From Candidatus Dormiibacterota bacterium (GTDB lineage: Bacteria; Chloroflexota; Dormibacteria; Aeolococcales; Aeolococcaceae), in contig JAFAJR010000003.1 of assembly GCA_019236085.1 (NCBI GenBank), forward strand, positions 1-22,548: a DNA stretch of 22,548 nt, given 5' to 3'. Positions 1 through 8,863 of this stretch are shown piece after piece. Positions within the stretch are counted from its first letter, which is position 1. Every line of letters begins with the position of its first letter. A model generated the notes under the pieces. The model saw only the letters and a program-made list of their open reading frames with translations, searched no databases and was not told the origin of the DNA. A program made the position numbers and the translations under genes.

Positions 1-846
1 CGCGCCGCGCTCTGCCTGTGGTCCTGCGAAGCGCTGGGCGGGGACGCCGAGCGCGCCGTCCCTGCGGCAGTTGCTGTCGTACTTGTCCACAACTTCACGC
101 TGATCCACGACGACATCCAGGACGGTGACGAGCAGCGGCGGCACCGCGACACGGTGTGGACGGTGTGGGGCGTACCCCAGGGCATCAATGCCGGCGACGG
201 CATGCATGCGCTGGCGCTGCAGGTCCTGCTGGCCCCGGGGCGCGACCGCGCCCGGCGCACCCGGGCGGCACATGCGCTCAGCGCCGCCATCGTGGAGGTG
301 GTCGAGGGACAGTGCATGGACATCGCTTTGGAGGGGTCGCCGGCGGCGTCTCGCTCGACGTACCTCCGCCTTGTCAGGGCCAAGACAGGAGCGCTGCTCG
401 GCGCGTCAATGGCCGCCGGCGCCATCCTCGCCGGGGCGCCGGCGGCGACGGTGCGCTCCTTCGACTCCGCGGGGCGGCTGCTGGGGCTTGCCTTCCAGAT
501 CCGCGACGACTGGCTCGGCGTGTGGGGCGACCCGGCGCTCACCGGCAAGGGCCGCACCGGCGACCTGCGCCGGCGCAAGCTCACCTGTCCGGTGGTCGCG
601 GCCTACGAGGTGGCGCCAACGCAGCGACGGCGCGAGCTGCGCCGGCTTTTCGCCGACCCGCGGCCGGGCGGCGACTTCCGGCTGCGCGCGCTGCTCGACG
701 AGCTCGGTGGTCCCGACCTCACAGCCGGCGTCCCCTTCGTGCTGGCCCGCGACGCCATTGCGATGCTGGGTGGCTGCCGGCTGGGTGCGCGCTCGCTCGA
801 GGAGTTCGCCGAGCTGGCGATCCATGTCGCAGACCGCGATCGGTAG
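1..846 (+). CDS. Trans-polyprenyl diphosphate synthase, 5' end outside window
   Basis: This is a class 1 prenyl elongating enzyme that condenses IPP with allylic diphosphates. The reading frame is open from base 1, so the N-terminus lies outside the window and 281 residues are visible. The first Asp-rich motif, DDIQD, is at visible residues 37-41 and is followed by the RR of DEQRRHRD. The second motif appears as FQIRDDWLGVWGD, followed by a KGRTGDLRRRK stretch. The residue five before the first Asp is Phe and there is no two-residue insertion, a pattern of short-chain (C15/C20) synthases; chain length is inference. The next gene, the IPP isomerase, overlaps its end by 23 bp. In this operon the likely product is the farnesyl diphosphate used by HpnC/D. 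Family assignment is firm; the exact product is not. Confidence 0.93.
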   Translation, partial: RAALCLWSCEALGGDAERAVPAAVAVVLVHNFTLIHDDIQDGDEQRRHRDTVWTVWGVPQGINAGDGMHALALQVLLAPGRDRARRTRAAHALSAAIVEVVEGQCMDIALEGSPAASRSTYLRLVRAKTGALLGASMAAGAILAGAPAATVRSFDSAGRLLGLAFQIRDDWLGVWGDPALTGKGRTGDLRRRKLTCPVVAAYEVAPTQRRRELRRLFADPRPGGDFRLRALLDELGGPDLTAGVPFVLARDAIAMLGGCRLGARSLEEFAELAIHVADRDR

Positions 847-1900
847 CGCCGTCGGCGGCCCGTTGACCCAGACCTCGGCGCGCAAGGCGGACCACATCCG
901 CATCAACCTGGAAGAGGACGTCGACGCCAAGGGCATCGACCCCGGGTTCGGCGCCTATCGATTCGTGCACTCGGCGCTGCCCGAGATCGACCTGGAGGAG
1001 GTGCGCCTGACCGCCTCGTTCCTCGGGCACGGGCTGTCCGCGCCAGTGCTGATCTCCTGCATGACAGGCGGCACCGACCGCGCGCGGCAGCTGAACCGGC
1101 ACCTCGCCGCAGCTGCTGAACAGCACGGGATGGCGATGGGCGTCGGTTCCTGCCGGGCACTGCTGGAGCGCCCCGACCTCCTGCCCACCTTCGAGGTGCG
1201 CTCGGTGGCGCCGCACATCCTGTTGCTGGCAAACCTCGGCGCCGTCCAGCTCAACCGCGGTGTGAGCGCCGACGACTGCCGGCGCATCGTCGGCATGCTG
1301 CAGGCCGACGCGCTGGTGCTGCACTGCAACCCGCTGCAGGAGGCGCTGCAGCCCGAGGGCGACACGTGTTTCGCCGGGCTCCTGCCGCGCATCGAAGCGC
1401 TGTGCCGCGACCTCGAATTCCCGGTCGTGGTCAAGGAGGTGGGCTGGGGCATCGACGCGGCGCTGGTTCGCCGCCTGCTCGACCTCGGGGTGAGCGCTGT
1501 CGACGTCGCCGGCGCCGGCGGCACGTCCTGGAGCGAGGTGGAGCGCCACCGCATGAGTGACCAGCGACGGGCGGAGGTCGCCTCGGCGTTCGCCGGCTGG
1601 GGGATTCCGACAGCTGTGGCCATAACCGACGCGCGTGCGGCGGCCCCGGAAGCCGAGCTGGTGGCCAGCGGCGGGGTGCGAAATGGTGTCGACGTGGCGA
1701 CGGCCATCGCGCTGGGTGCCAATGTCGTGGGTGTCGCGGGGCCCCTGCTGCGGGCCGCGGACCGCGGTGCCGCGGAGCTGAGCGATTCGATCGATGTGAC
1801 GCTCGAGCAGCTGCGCCTGGCCATGTTCTGCATCGGCGCCCGCACCGTCGATGAGCTTCGTGGCACGCGGCGCCTCGTCGCCAAGGGACCGGCGGCGTGA
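824..1900 (+). CDS. fni: Type 2 isopentenyl-diphosphate delta-isomerase (FMN-dependent)
   Basis: Interconverts IPP and DMAPP in the cytosol using reduced FMN, balancing the two C5 units for the prenyl synthase beside it. The protein is 358 aa, the usual length. The N-terminal RKADHIRI signature is at residues 20-27 and MTGGT at 80-84. The HxNPLQEALQPEGD signature has His167, Asn169, Gln172 and Glu173 in the spacing of the catalytic site of archaeal IDI-2. VKEVGWG, GAGGTSW and ASGGVRNG cover the FMN phosphate-binding side of the TIM barrel. The ATG at 824 is chosen because RKADHIRI follows it closely. The frame stays open further upstream, but that sequence is the prenyl synthase read out of frame. 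The gene overlaps its upstream neighbour by 23 bp, and its stop overlaps the GTG of hpnC. Confidence 0.95.
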   Translation: MSQTAIGSAVGGPLTQTSARKADHIRINLEEDVDAKGIDPGFGAYRFVHSALPEIDLEEVRLTASFLGHGLSAPVLISCMTGGTDRARQLNRHLAAAAEQHGMAMGVGSCRALLERPDLLPTFEVRSVAPHILLLANLGAVQLNRGVSADDCRRIVGMLQADALVLHCNPLQEALQPEGDTCFAGLLPRIEALCRDLEFPVVVKEVGWGIDAALVRRLLDLGVSAVDVAGAGGTSWSEVERHRMSDQRRAEVASAFAGWGIPTAVAITDARAAAPEAELVASGGVRNGVDVATAIALGANVVGVAGPLLRAADRGAAELSDSIDVTLEQLRLAMFCIGARTVDELRGTRRLVAKGPAA

Positions 1901-2760
1901 GCGGCGACGCCGGGCTGCGCGACGCGGACCTGTACTGCCGCCGCCTGCTGCGTCATTACGAGAACTTCACGGTCGCTTCCAAGCTTGCGCCGCGCCATGT
2001 GCGGCGCCATCTCACCCGGATCTACGCGTTCTGCCGCACCACCGACGACCTGGGTGACGAGACGGGCGACCGCGAGCAGGCGCTGCAACTGCTGACTGCC
2101 TGGCGCGAACGAGTTTCGGCCACTTTCGACGAAATCACGCAGCGTGACCCGGTGCTGCGAGCGCTGTCCGCAACCGTGCGGGAGTGCTCCCTGGACCGCA
2201 CGCCATTCCTCGACCTCATCGACGCCAACCTGCAGGACCAGAGCGTATCGAGCTACGCGGACTGGGCTGCGCTGCACGGATACTGCGTGCGCTCGGCCGC
2301 TCCCGTGGGCCGCATGGTGCTGCGTGTATTCGGAGTGGACGACGAGCGCGCCCTGTCGCTCAGTGATGACGTGTGCATCGGCCTGCAGCTGGCCAATTTC
2401 GTCCAGGACGTCTCGGTGGATGCGTCACGGGGCAGGGTGTACCTGCTGCAGGAGGACGTCCGCCGGCTCGGCGAGGTGGGCGCGACGCGTGCAATGGCGC
2501 AGCGGGCTCGCACCCTGCTGCAGTCGGGCCGCGAGCTCGAAGGCATGGTCGGCGGCCGGCTGCGGCTGCAGCTTGCGCTGTACCGCTGTGGTGGCGAGGC
2601 GATTCTCGACGCTGTCGCGGCGTGTGGCCACGACACCCGCCGGCGGCGTCCTGTCGTGACCTCCACCGCGCGCCTCAGGGTGCTGCGCCGCGCACTCGCT
2701 GCTTCTCTGTCCGTGGGCCGCTCACGGAGCGGCGCTGTGCCGGTGGCGCGCAATGGCTGA
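1897..2760 (+). CDS. hpnC: HpnC, presqualene diphosphate to hydroxysqualene enzyme
   Basis: Squalene/phytoene synthase family, 287 aa. In the HpnCDE route this member converts presqualene diphosphate to hydroxysqualene. The two Asp-rich motifs are TTDDLGDE (Asp50, Asp51, Asp54) and NFVQDVSVD (residues 167-175). The latter is followed by RGRVYL, the usual HpnC-type context. The second motif carries NFVQD rather than the NILRD of the next gene, which separates the two paralogues. The GTG start overlaps the fni stop in GTGA, a typical coupled junction, and the 3' end overlaps hpnD by 8 bp. The HpnC versus HpnD assignment rests on motif context and order. Confidence 0.92.
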   Translation: MSGDAGLRDADLYCRRLLRHYENFTVASKLAPRHVRRHLTRIYAFCRTTDDLGDETGDREQALQLLTAWRERVSATFDEITQRDPVLRALSATVRECSLDRTPFLDLIDANLQDQSVSSYADWAALHGYCVRSAAPVGRMVLRVFGVDDERALSLSDDVCIGLQLANFVQDVSVDASRGRVYLLQEDVRRLGEVGATRAMAQRARTLLQSGRELEGMVGGRLRLQLALYRCGGEAILDAVAACGHDTRRRRPVVTSTARLRVLRRALAASLSVGRSRSGAVPVARNG

Positions 2761-3622
2761 AGCCGTGGCGGTCAGCCCGGATCTGCGCGCGTCGGAGCGC
2801 TATTGCGAGCAGATGGCCCGGCGTGAAGCTGCCAACTTCTACTGGGGTTTCATCGCGCTGCCGCGCTCCCAGCGTACAGCGATCTACGCGCTGTACGACT
2901 TCGCGCGCCAGGTGGACGACGACGCTGATCTTGTCAACGGAGCCGGGCGCGGCGCGTTGCTCGACCGCCATCGCGCCCGGCTGCGCAGCGCGCGCAGCGG
3001 CGACACCACCGACCCCGTGATGAGCGTGCTTGCGTCGGCCATGACACGCTTCTCGATCCCGCGGCGGGAGCCCGAGATGCTCATCGACGGCGTGGCGATG
3101 GACCTCACCACCACACGCTATGAGACGTGGGACGAGCTGGTGGCGTACTGCAACCTCGTGGCGTCAGTCGTGGGGCGGATGTGCGTGCGCATCTTCGGCT
3201 TTCGCGATCCTCGCGCCCTGCAGCTCGCCGACGACCTGGGCACAGCCCTGCAGCTCATCAACATCCTGCGCGATGTTCGTGAGGATGCCGGCCGCGGCCG
3301 CATCTACCTGCCGCTCGAGGACCTGCAGCGTTTCGGCATCAGCGAAGAGCAGGTGCTGAGCGAACGAGTTCCGCAGCCCGCTTGGCGAGCACTGGTGGCA
3401 TTCGAGTCTGCGAGAGCGCGGGACCTGCACACCCGGGGGCTGCGCGTCACCGAGCTGATTCCGCTGCAGGCGGCGGTGTGCGTTCGGACCATGGCAGGCA
3501 TGTACTCCCGGATTCTCGACCGCATCGAGCGCGATCCGTTGCTTCCCCTGCGGCAGCGAGCGTCACTGTCGGCGGCGACGAAGGTGGCGGTGATGGCGCG
3601 AGCCTGGTTGCAGGCGGTATGA
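2753..3622 (+). CDS. hpnD: HpnD, presqualene diphosphate synthase
   Basis: Squalene/phytoene synthase family, 289 aa. The HpnD role is head-to-head condensation of two farnesyl diphosphates to presqualene diphosphate. Motifs are ARQVDDDAD (Asp55-Asp59), with YALYDFAR just before it, and NILRDVRED (residues 170-178) followed by GRGRIYLP. The early ANFYWGFIALP stretch and PRSQR are typical of this branch. The ATG at 2753 lies inside the end of hpnC (8-bp overlap). The stop shares bases with the ATG of hpnE (ATGA), so the three squalene genes are probably translated as one coupled unit. Confidence 0.93.
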   Translation: MAEAVAVSPDLRASERYCEQMARREAANFYWGFIALPRSQRTAIYALYDFARQVDDDADLVNGAGRGALLDRHRARLRSARSGDTTDPVMSVLASAMTRFSIPRREPEMLIDGVAMDLTTTRYETWDELVAYCNLVASVVGRMCVRIFGFRDPRALQLADDLGTALQLINILRDVREDAGRGRIYLPLEDLQRFGISEEQVLSERVPQPAWRALVAFESARARDLHTRGLRVTELIPLQAAVCVRTMAGMYSRILDRIERDPLLPLRQRASLSAATKVAVMARAWLQAV

Positions 3623-4944
3623 GCGCCCCTCGGGTTGCAGTTGTCGGCGCCGGCCTTGCCGGGCTCGCCGCCGGGATGTCGTTGCGCCGCAACGGCGTGA
3701 AGGTCGAGCTCTTCGAGCGCACCCGGTTGCTCGGCGGCAAGGCGACGTCGTTCAGCGTCGACGGCGTGGAGGTGGACAACGGGCAGCATGTGGTGCTCGG
3801 CTGCTGCACGGAGTTCCTCTCGTTCGTCGACGAGGCCGGCATGCGTTCACGGCTTCGCATGCAGGACCGGTTCGAGGTGACGATGCTGCAGGCGGGGCGT
3901 CGTCCAGCGCGGCTGAGTGCCGCATCTCTGCCGGCGCCGCTGCACCTGGCGCCCTCGTTCATGCGCTACCCGCTGCTCTCGCTGCGCGACAAGGTGGCGG
4001 TGGCGCGGGCGCTGCGCCGCGCCGCCCGTGAACCCCAGCCTCCGGGCAACATGGCGGCATGGCTGTCTCGTACGGGACAGTCATTGGCCTGCCGCCGCGC
4101 CTTCTGGGACCCGTTTCTGGTGCCGGCGCTCAATGCGCCACTGGAACAGGTTGCTGCCAGAGATGGCGTTTTCGTGATCCGCACCGCGTTTCTGTCAGGC
4201 CGCGACTCGGCGCGCATCGGCTGGACCACCGTTCCCCTTGCGCGGGTTGCCGAGTCCGCCGCGGCACGCTGTGACGCGGTGCACCTCCGCAGCGGCGTGA
4301 GCGCGCTCGTGCTCGAGGATGGCGCGGCGGTCGGCGTGACCACAGACGGCGAGGAGCATCGTGGGTTCGACGCCGTCGTGCTCGCCCTGCCACCGCATCG
4401 GCTGGCGCCGCTGCTGGCCGGCTGCGACGCGGCCACCGTCGCGACGGCAGCAGCCTTCACCACGCAGCCGATCGTCGACGTGCACCTCTGGTATGACGTG
4501 CCACAAGCGCTGCTGGGCAGCGCCGGCTTTGCCGCGTTGATCGATTCGCCGGTGCAGTGGGTGTTCGAAAAGGCACCCGGTTACCTCTGCTGCAGTCTCT
4601 CGGCGGCGGCTGACACCGTGCAGCTCGCCGAGTCCGAGCTGGCACGGCGGTGTCATGCGTCGCTGGCCGCGGTGATGCCGCGGCTGCGAGCGATGACGCC
4701 GCACCGCGTCGCCGTGACGCGCGATGCCGACGCCACCTTCGTCCCGTCGCCGGGACTGCGCCGCCCCGGTCCACGGACAGCGCTGCGCAACGTTGTTCTC
4801 GCCGGCACATGGACCGACACAGGGTGGCCGGCGACGATGGAATCCGCGGTGCGCAGCGGTCGGATCGCCGCCGCAACTGTCATCGAGACGCTGCGCCGGC
4901 AGCCGGCGAGCGCAGCAGAGACGGAGCTCGCGCATGCCGTCTGA
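3619..4944 (+). CDS. hpnE: HpnE, hydroxysqualene dehydroxylase (FAD)
   Basis: Amine-oxidase/phytoene-desaturase-like flavoprotein of 441 aa. In the HpnCDE pathway it reductively removes the hydroxyl of hydroxysqualene to give squalene. The N-terminal Rossmann motif GAGLAGLAAG starts at residue 10, and an acidic residue ends the second strand (VELFERTRLLGGK, Glu33). The C-terminal FAD-binding segment is seen in LAGTWTDTGWPATMESA. The ATG at 3619 overlaps the hpnD stop and directly precedes the nucleotide-binding strand, so the longer in-frame extension upstream is not used. Its end overlaps the cyclase start by 11 bp. Confidence 0.94.
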   Translation: MSAPRVAVVGAGLAGLAAGMSLRRNGVKVELFERTRLLGGKATSFSVDGVEVDNGQHVVLGCCTEFLSFVDEAGMRSRLRMQDRFEVTMLQAGRRPARLSAASLPAPLHLAPSFMRYPLLSLRDKVAVARALRRAAREPQPPGNMAAWLSRTGQSLACRRAFWDPFLVPALNAPLEQVAARDGVFVIRTAFLSGRDSARIGWTTVPLARVAESAAARCDAVHLRSGVSALVLEDGAAVGVTTDGEEHRGFDAVVLALPPHRLAPLLAGCDAATVATAAAFTTQPIVDVHLWYDVPQALLGSAGFAALIDSPVQWVFEKAPGYLCCSLSAAADTVQLAESELARRCHASLAAVMPRLRAMTPHRVAVTRDADATFVPSPGLRRPGPRTALRNVVLAGTWTDTGWPATMESAVRSGRIAAATVIETLRRQPASAAETELAHAV

Positions 4945-6817
4945 GACGCTGCGCAACGCGGTGGACTGGTTGCTCGCGAAGCAGGATCCCGCCGGCTGGT
5001 GGAGCGGCGAGCTGGAGACCAACGTGACGATGACGGCGGAGCACGTGCTGCTGCTTCGCTTCCTGGGCCTCAGCCACGACGGCATCCGGGAACGCGCCGT
5101 GCAGCACGTTCTCAGCGCGCAGCGCAACGACGGCAGCTGGGGCCTGTACTTCGACGCGCCGGGTGACCTCAGCACAACCCTGGAGGCATACGTGGCGCTG
5201 CGAGTGCTCGGCGTGGACGCACAGCGCCAGGAGATGCGGCGCGCGCTCGGGTTCGTCCTGCAGCAGGGCGGCCTGGCTCATGCGCGCGTCTTCACCAAGA
5301 TCTGGATGGCCTTGTTCGGTGTGCAGCCGTGGGACGGGGTGCCGAGCATGCCCCCGGAGCTGGTCCGCTTTCCGTCCTGGATGCCGCTCAACCTGTACGA
5401 CTACGCGTGCTGGGCGCGCGGCACGATCGCTCCGCTCCTCATCGTCATCTCGCGCCGGCCGGTTCGGGACCTCGGTGTCGACATCGCCGAGGTCATCGCC
5501 CCGGGGACCGAGCACATGCTGCGCACGGTGCAGGGCAGTGGCCCGTTCATGTGGCTCGACGCGCTGCAGAAGCTGTACGAACGCCTGCCGCGGCAGCCCG
5601 GCAGAGCCGCGTCGCGCCGGGCGCTTGTGGAATGGATCAGCGAGCGGCAGGAGGCTGATGGCAGCTGGGGCGGCATCCAGCCACCCTGGGTGTACTCGCT
5701 GATCGCCCTCGACATTGAAGGATGCTCGCTGGACCACCCGGTGATGCGAAAGGGCATTGCTGGGTTGCAGCGCTTTGCGCTTGACGACGATTCGGGCTGG
5801 CGGCTGCAGGCCTGCATGTCTCCTGTGTGGGACACGGCCTGGGCGATGATCGCGCTGCGTCGCGCCGGTGTCCCCCGCGACCATCCGGCGCTGCGCAGCG
5901 CGGTGCGCTGGATGCTCGACGAGCAGATCCAGGGTGGCGGCGACTGGCAGGTCAAGGTGCCGCTCGACACCAGCGGAGGCTGGGCGTTCGAGTTCGACAA
6001 CGACATCTATCCCGACGTCGACGACACAGCGGTCGTGGTGCTGTCACTGCTCGATGCGACCGGCGCTGCGGAGGTCGCCGGACCGGTAGCCCAGGCGGCG
6101 CGCTGGTGCCGCGCCATGCGTTCCAAGAACGGTGCCTGGGGCGCCTTCGACAAAGACAACACCCGGCAGCTGGTGTACCGGCTCCCCTTCGCCGACTTCG
6201 GGGCAATGCTCGATCCTCCGTCCGAGGACGTCACAGCCCACGTGCTGGAGATGCTTGCGGGGCTGGGGTGCGGCACAGACGACCCCGACGTTGTGTCGGG
6301 CTTGCGCTACCTGCGTCGCGAGCAGCGGCCATGGGGTTCGTGGTTCGGCCGCTGGGGCGTCAACCACATCTACGGCACCTGGTGCGTGGTCAGCGCGCTC
6401 GCCGCGCTGCGCACCGGCTCCGACATGGTCGGCGCCGCGGCGGCGTGGCTGCTGCAGCGCCAGAACCCTGACGGCGGCTGGGGCGAGAGCTGCTACTCGT
6501 ACGAGGACGAGTCCTTCGCCGGCGTCGGCGAGAGCACGGCATCCCAGACTGCGTGGGCCCTGCACACGCTGCTGCTCGCCGGGCTCGCCGAGCACGAGGC
6601 GTGCAGGCGCGGCCTCGGCTTCCTGCGCGAGCGTCAGAACCCGGAAGGCACCTGGGACGAGCCGGAGTACACCGGCACCGGCTTCCCTCGCGACTTCTAC
6701 ATCAACTACCACCTGTACCGGCACGTGTTCCCCACAGCTACCCTTGCCGCATTCGACGCTGCGGCGGAGGGCACCGGTATCCATGCGTCGGACACAGCGC
6801 TGCTTGCGGCGGGCTAG
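4934..6817 (+). CDS. shc: Squalene-hopene cyclase
   Basis: Cyclises squalene to hopene and hopanol at the membrane (also called HpnF). The 627-aa length is normal for bacterial SHC. The catalytic Asp motif is D361-V-D-D364 in YPDVDDTA, which supplies the proton that starts cyclisation. QW repeats, which brace the double alpha-barrel, are seen as QDPAGWW near the start, QRNDGSWG, QEADGSWGG, KNGAWGAFD, QNPDGGWGES and QNPEGTW. WGVNHIYGTW and WDTAWAM are family hallmarks. The ATG at 4934 overlaps hpnE by 11 bp. Downstream, 14 bp with an AGAGGAG ribosome site separate it from hpnH. Confidence 0.97.
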   Translation: MPSETLRNAVDWLLAKQDPAGWWSGELETNVTMTAEHVLLLRFLGLSHDGIRERAVQHVLSAQRNDGSWGLYFDAPGDLSTTLEAYVALRVLGVDAQRQEMRRALGFVLQQGGLAHARVFTKIWMALFGVQPWDGVPSMPPELVRFPSWMPLNLYDYACWARGTIAPLLIVISRRPVRDLGVDIAEVIAPGTEHMLRTVQGSGPFMWLDALQKLYERLPRQPGRAASRRALVEWISERQEADGSWGGIQPPWVYSLIALDIEGCSLDHPVMRKGIAGLQRFALDDDSGWRLQACMSPVWDTAWAMIALRRAGVPRDHPALRSAVRWMLDEQIQGGGDWQVKVPLDTSGGWAFEFDNDIYPDVDDTAVVVLSLLDATGAAEVAGPVAQAARWCRAMRSKNGAWGAFDKDNTRQLVYRLPFADFGAMLDPPSEDVTAHVLEMLAGLGCGTDDPDVVSGLRYLRREQRPWGSWFGRWGVNHIYGTWCVVSALAALRTGSDMVGAAAAWLLQRQNPDGGWGESCYSYEDESFAGVGESTASQTAWALHTLLLAGLAEHEACRRGLGFLRERQNPEGTWDEPEYTGTGFPRDFYINYHLYRHVFPTATLAAFDAAAEGTGIHASDTALLAAG

Positions 6818-6831
6818 AGGAGAATCAAGCC
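6815..6831 (+). promoter_or_regulatory. Strong ribosome binding site of hpnH
   Basis: AGAGGAG at 6816-6822 sits about nine bases before the ATG at 6832. It is one of the clearest Shine-Dalgarno sites in the operon, whose other junctions mostly overlap, and it fixes the hpnH start. Confidence 0.7.
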
Positions 6832-7875
6832 ATGGCGGTCCCCATGCGACAGGCGGTCAAGGTCGGTGCGTACGTGGCGAAGCAGCGCCTGCGCAAGAAC
6901 GACAAGTTCGCGGTGGTGCTGCAGCTGGAGCCGCTGTACATGTGCAACCTGGCGTGCGCCGGCTGCGGCAAGATCCAGCACACAGACGAGATCCTGCAGC
7001 GGCGCCTGAGCGTGCAGCAATGCATCGACGCGGTCGAGGAGTGCGGCGCGCCGATGGTCTCCATCGCAGGCGGCGAACCGCTGGTGCACAAGGAGATCGA
7101 CAAGATCGTGCAGGCCCTGGTGGACCGCAAGCGGTTCGTGTACCTCTGCACCAACGCCATACTGCTGGAAAAGAAGCTCGACCTCTTCACACCGTCGCCG
7201 TACTTCTCATTCTCGGTGCACATCGACGGTCTGCGCGAGCGGCACGACGAGTCGGTGTGTCGCGACGGCGTGTTCGACAAGGCGGTTCACGCCATCAAGG
7301 AGGCAAAGCGGCGCGGCTTCCGCGTCACCACCAACACCACCTTCTTCGACCTGGACAACGCCAACAGCATTCGTGAGGTGCTCGACTTCCTCAACGACGA
7401 CCTGGGCGTCGACACCATGCAGATCTCGCCTGGCTACGCGTACGAGAAGGCGCCGGACCAGGAGCACTGGCTCAGCGTGGAGCGCACCCGGCGGCTGTTC
7501 CGCGAGGCATTCGCCGACGGCCGGCGCTCGAAGTGGCGGCTCAACCACTCGCCGCTCTTTCTCGATTTCCTGGAGGGCAAGGTCGACTTCAGCTGCACCG
7601 CCTGGGGCATCCCCTCCTACTCGGTGCTGGGCTGGCAGAAGCCCTGCTATCTCCTGGGCGACGGCTACGTGAAGAGCTACCGCGAGCTGATCGAGACCAC
7701 CGACTGGGAGTCGTACGGCCGGGGCCGCAACGAACGCTGCGCCCAGTGCATGGCGCACTGCGGCTACGAGCCGACGGCGATCGTTGCCACCTCGCAGTCG
7801 TTGCGTGAGTCGCTGCGGGCCACGGCGTCGACGGTGCGCGGACAGCTCAACAGGCCGCACCACCACGCGGCCTGA
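6832..7875 (+). CDS. hpnH: HpnH, radical SAM adenosylhopane synthase
   Basis: Radical SAM enzyme of 347 aa that joins the 5'-deoxyadenosyl radical to hopene to make adenosylhopane, the first step of extended (C35) hopanoids. The [4Fe-4S] motif CxxxCxxC is Cys38, Cys42 and Cys45 (MCNLACAGC). SIAGGEPL carries the SAM-binding GGE element. The N-terminal MAVPMRQA and the later FSVHIDGLRERHDE segment are typical of HpnH. Extra cysteines cluster near the C-terminus (NERCAQCMAHCGYEP). The start is the ATG after a good ribosome site at 6816-6822. The next gene, hpnA, starts four bases after the stop. Confidence 0.96.
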   Translation: MAVPMRQAVKVGAYVAKQRLRKNDKFAVVLQLEPLYMCNLACAGCGKIQHTDEILQRRLSVQQCIDAVEECGAPMVSIAGGEPLVHKEIDKIVQALVDRKRFVYLCTNAILLEKKLDLFTPSPYFSFSVHIDGLRERHDESVCRDGVFDKAVHAIKEAKRRGFRVTTNTTFFDLDNANSIREVLDFLNDDLGVDTMQISPGYAYEKAPDQEHWLSVERTRRLFREAFADGRRSKWRLNHSPLFLDFLEGKVDFSCTAWGIPSYSVLGWQKPCYLLGDGYVKSYRELIETTDWESYGRGRNERCAQCMAHCGYEPTAIVATSQSLRESLRATASTVRGQLNRPHHHAA

Positions 7876-7879
7876 CGCC

Positions 7880-8863
7880 GTGGACCGAGCCGGCGCCGAG
7901 GTCTTCCTGACAGGGGCGACCGGCTTCGTGGGCGGCCACGTCCTGGACGCGCTGCTGCGCCGCGGCTACCGGGTGCGCGCGCTGGTCCGGGGCCGCGGCC
8001 GGCTGGCGGAGCGGCCTGGGCTCACCGTGGTTCGCGGCGACCTCGGCGACCCCGGGTCCCTGGTGGCCTCACTGCGCGGCTGCACAGCCCTGGTCCACAC
8101 GGCGGCGGTGTACTCCTTCGCACCGCCAGACGGCGACGTCATCCGGCGGGTCAACCTGGCCGGCACCACCGGGATCCTGGTGGCAGCCCGTCTCGCAGGG
8201 GTCGGCCGGGCAGTGGTGACCTCCAGCTCCGCGGCGGTCGGACCCGCCCGCGACACACCGGCGGACGAGCGCAGCTGGGCCGAGCCGCACGGCGGCGAAT
8301 CCGCCTACCACCGCTCCAAGGTCGATTCTGAGCGCGCCGCGCTGGCGGCAAGGGTCCCGGTCGTCACAATCCTGCCCACGGCGCCCGTCGGCCCCGGCGA
8401 TCACCGCCCCACCCCCACCGGCCGCATCGTGATCGACGTGATGCGCGGCGCGATGCCCGGCTTTCTTTCCGGCGGGATGAACGTGGTCGACGTTCGTGAC
8501 GTGGCCTGGCTGCATGTCGCCGCCATGGAGCGGGGCAGGGCCGGCCAGAGGTACGTCGCCGGCGGCGCCGACCTCAGCCTGGCCGAGTTCTGGCGCCGCA
8601 TCGCCGACGCCGCGGGCCGCAGGCCGCCGCGCCTTCGGATCCCCCTGGCCGTCGCGCTGGTGGCGGGCGTCATCGACGAGGCGAGATCGCGACTGAGCGG
8701 CGCCGAACCCCGCGTCCCCGTCGAAGGGGTGCGGATGGGGGTGCGCCGGATGTTCGCCAGCAGCGCCAAGGCAGAGGCCGAGCTGGGCTACCGGTCCTCG
8801 CCGGTCGAGCCCGCCATCCGTGACGCCGTGGACTGGTACCGGGAGCGGGGATACGCCGCCTGA
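7880..8863 (+). CDS. hpnA: HpnA-like NAD-dependent sugar epimerase/dehydratase
   Basis: Extended short-chain dehydrogenase of 327 aa, matching the hopanoid-associated sugar epimerase HpnA. The Rossmann motif TGATGFVG is at residues 11-18. Catalytic Tyr143 and Lys147 lie in SAYHRSK, with the Ser cluster TSSSAAVG before them. It presumably modifies the sugar-derived side chain of extended hopanoids; the exact substrate is not established for HpnA. The GTG at 7880 is chosen because it is four bases after the hpnH stop and puts the Rossmann strand at the proper distance; upstream in-frame codons lie inside hpnH. The 3' end overlaps the next gene by 44 bp. Confidence 0.9.
   Translation: MDRAGAEVFLTGATGFVGGHVLDALLRRGYRVRALVRGRGRLAERPGLTVVRGDLGDPGSLVASLRGCTALVHTAAVYSFAPPDGDVIRRVNLAGTTGILVAARLAGVGRAVVTSSSAAVGPARDTPADERSWAEPHGGESAYHRSKVDSERAALAARVPVVTILPTAPVGPGDHRPTPTGRIVIDVMRGAMPGFLSGGMNVVDVRDVAWLHVAAMERGRAGQRYVAGGADLSLAEFWRRIADAAGRRPPRLRIPLAVALVAGVIDEARSRLSGAEPRVPVEGVRMGVRRMFASSAKAEAELGYRSSPVEPAIRDAVDWYRERGYAA

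Noticed and set aside
125..823. Possible 233-residue N-terminal extension of the IPP isomerase
   Set aside because: The segment is the prenyl synthase read in the wrong frame, and the isomerase signature begins right after the ATG at 824.
955..2277. Long minus-strand open frame of 440 codons over fni and hpnC
   Set aside because: Ser/Arg/Ala-rich translation without any domain; it mirrors two genes with clear motifs on the other strand, the usual shadow effect in very GC-rich DNA.
3382..3618. N-terminal extension of HpnE
   Set aside because: It overlaps hpnD coding sequence, and the FAD-binding Rossmann motif follows the ATG at 3619 directly.
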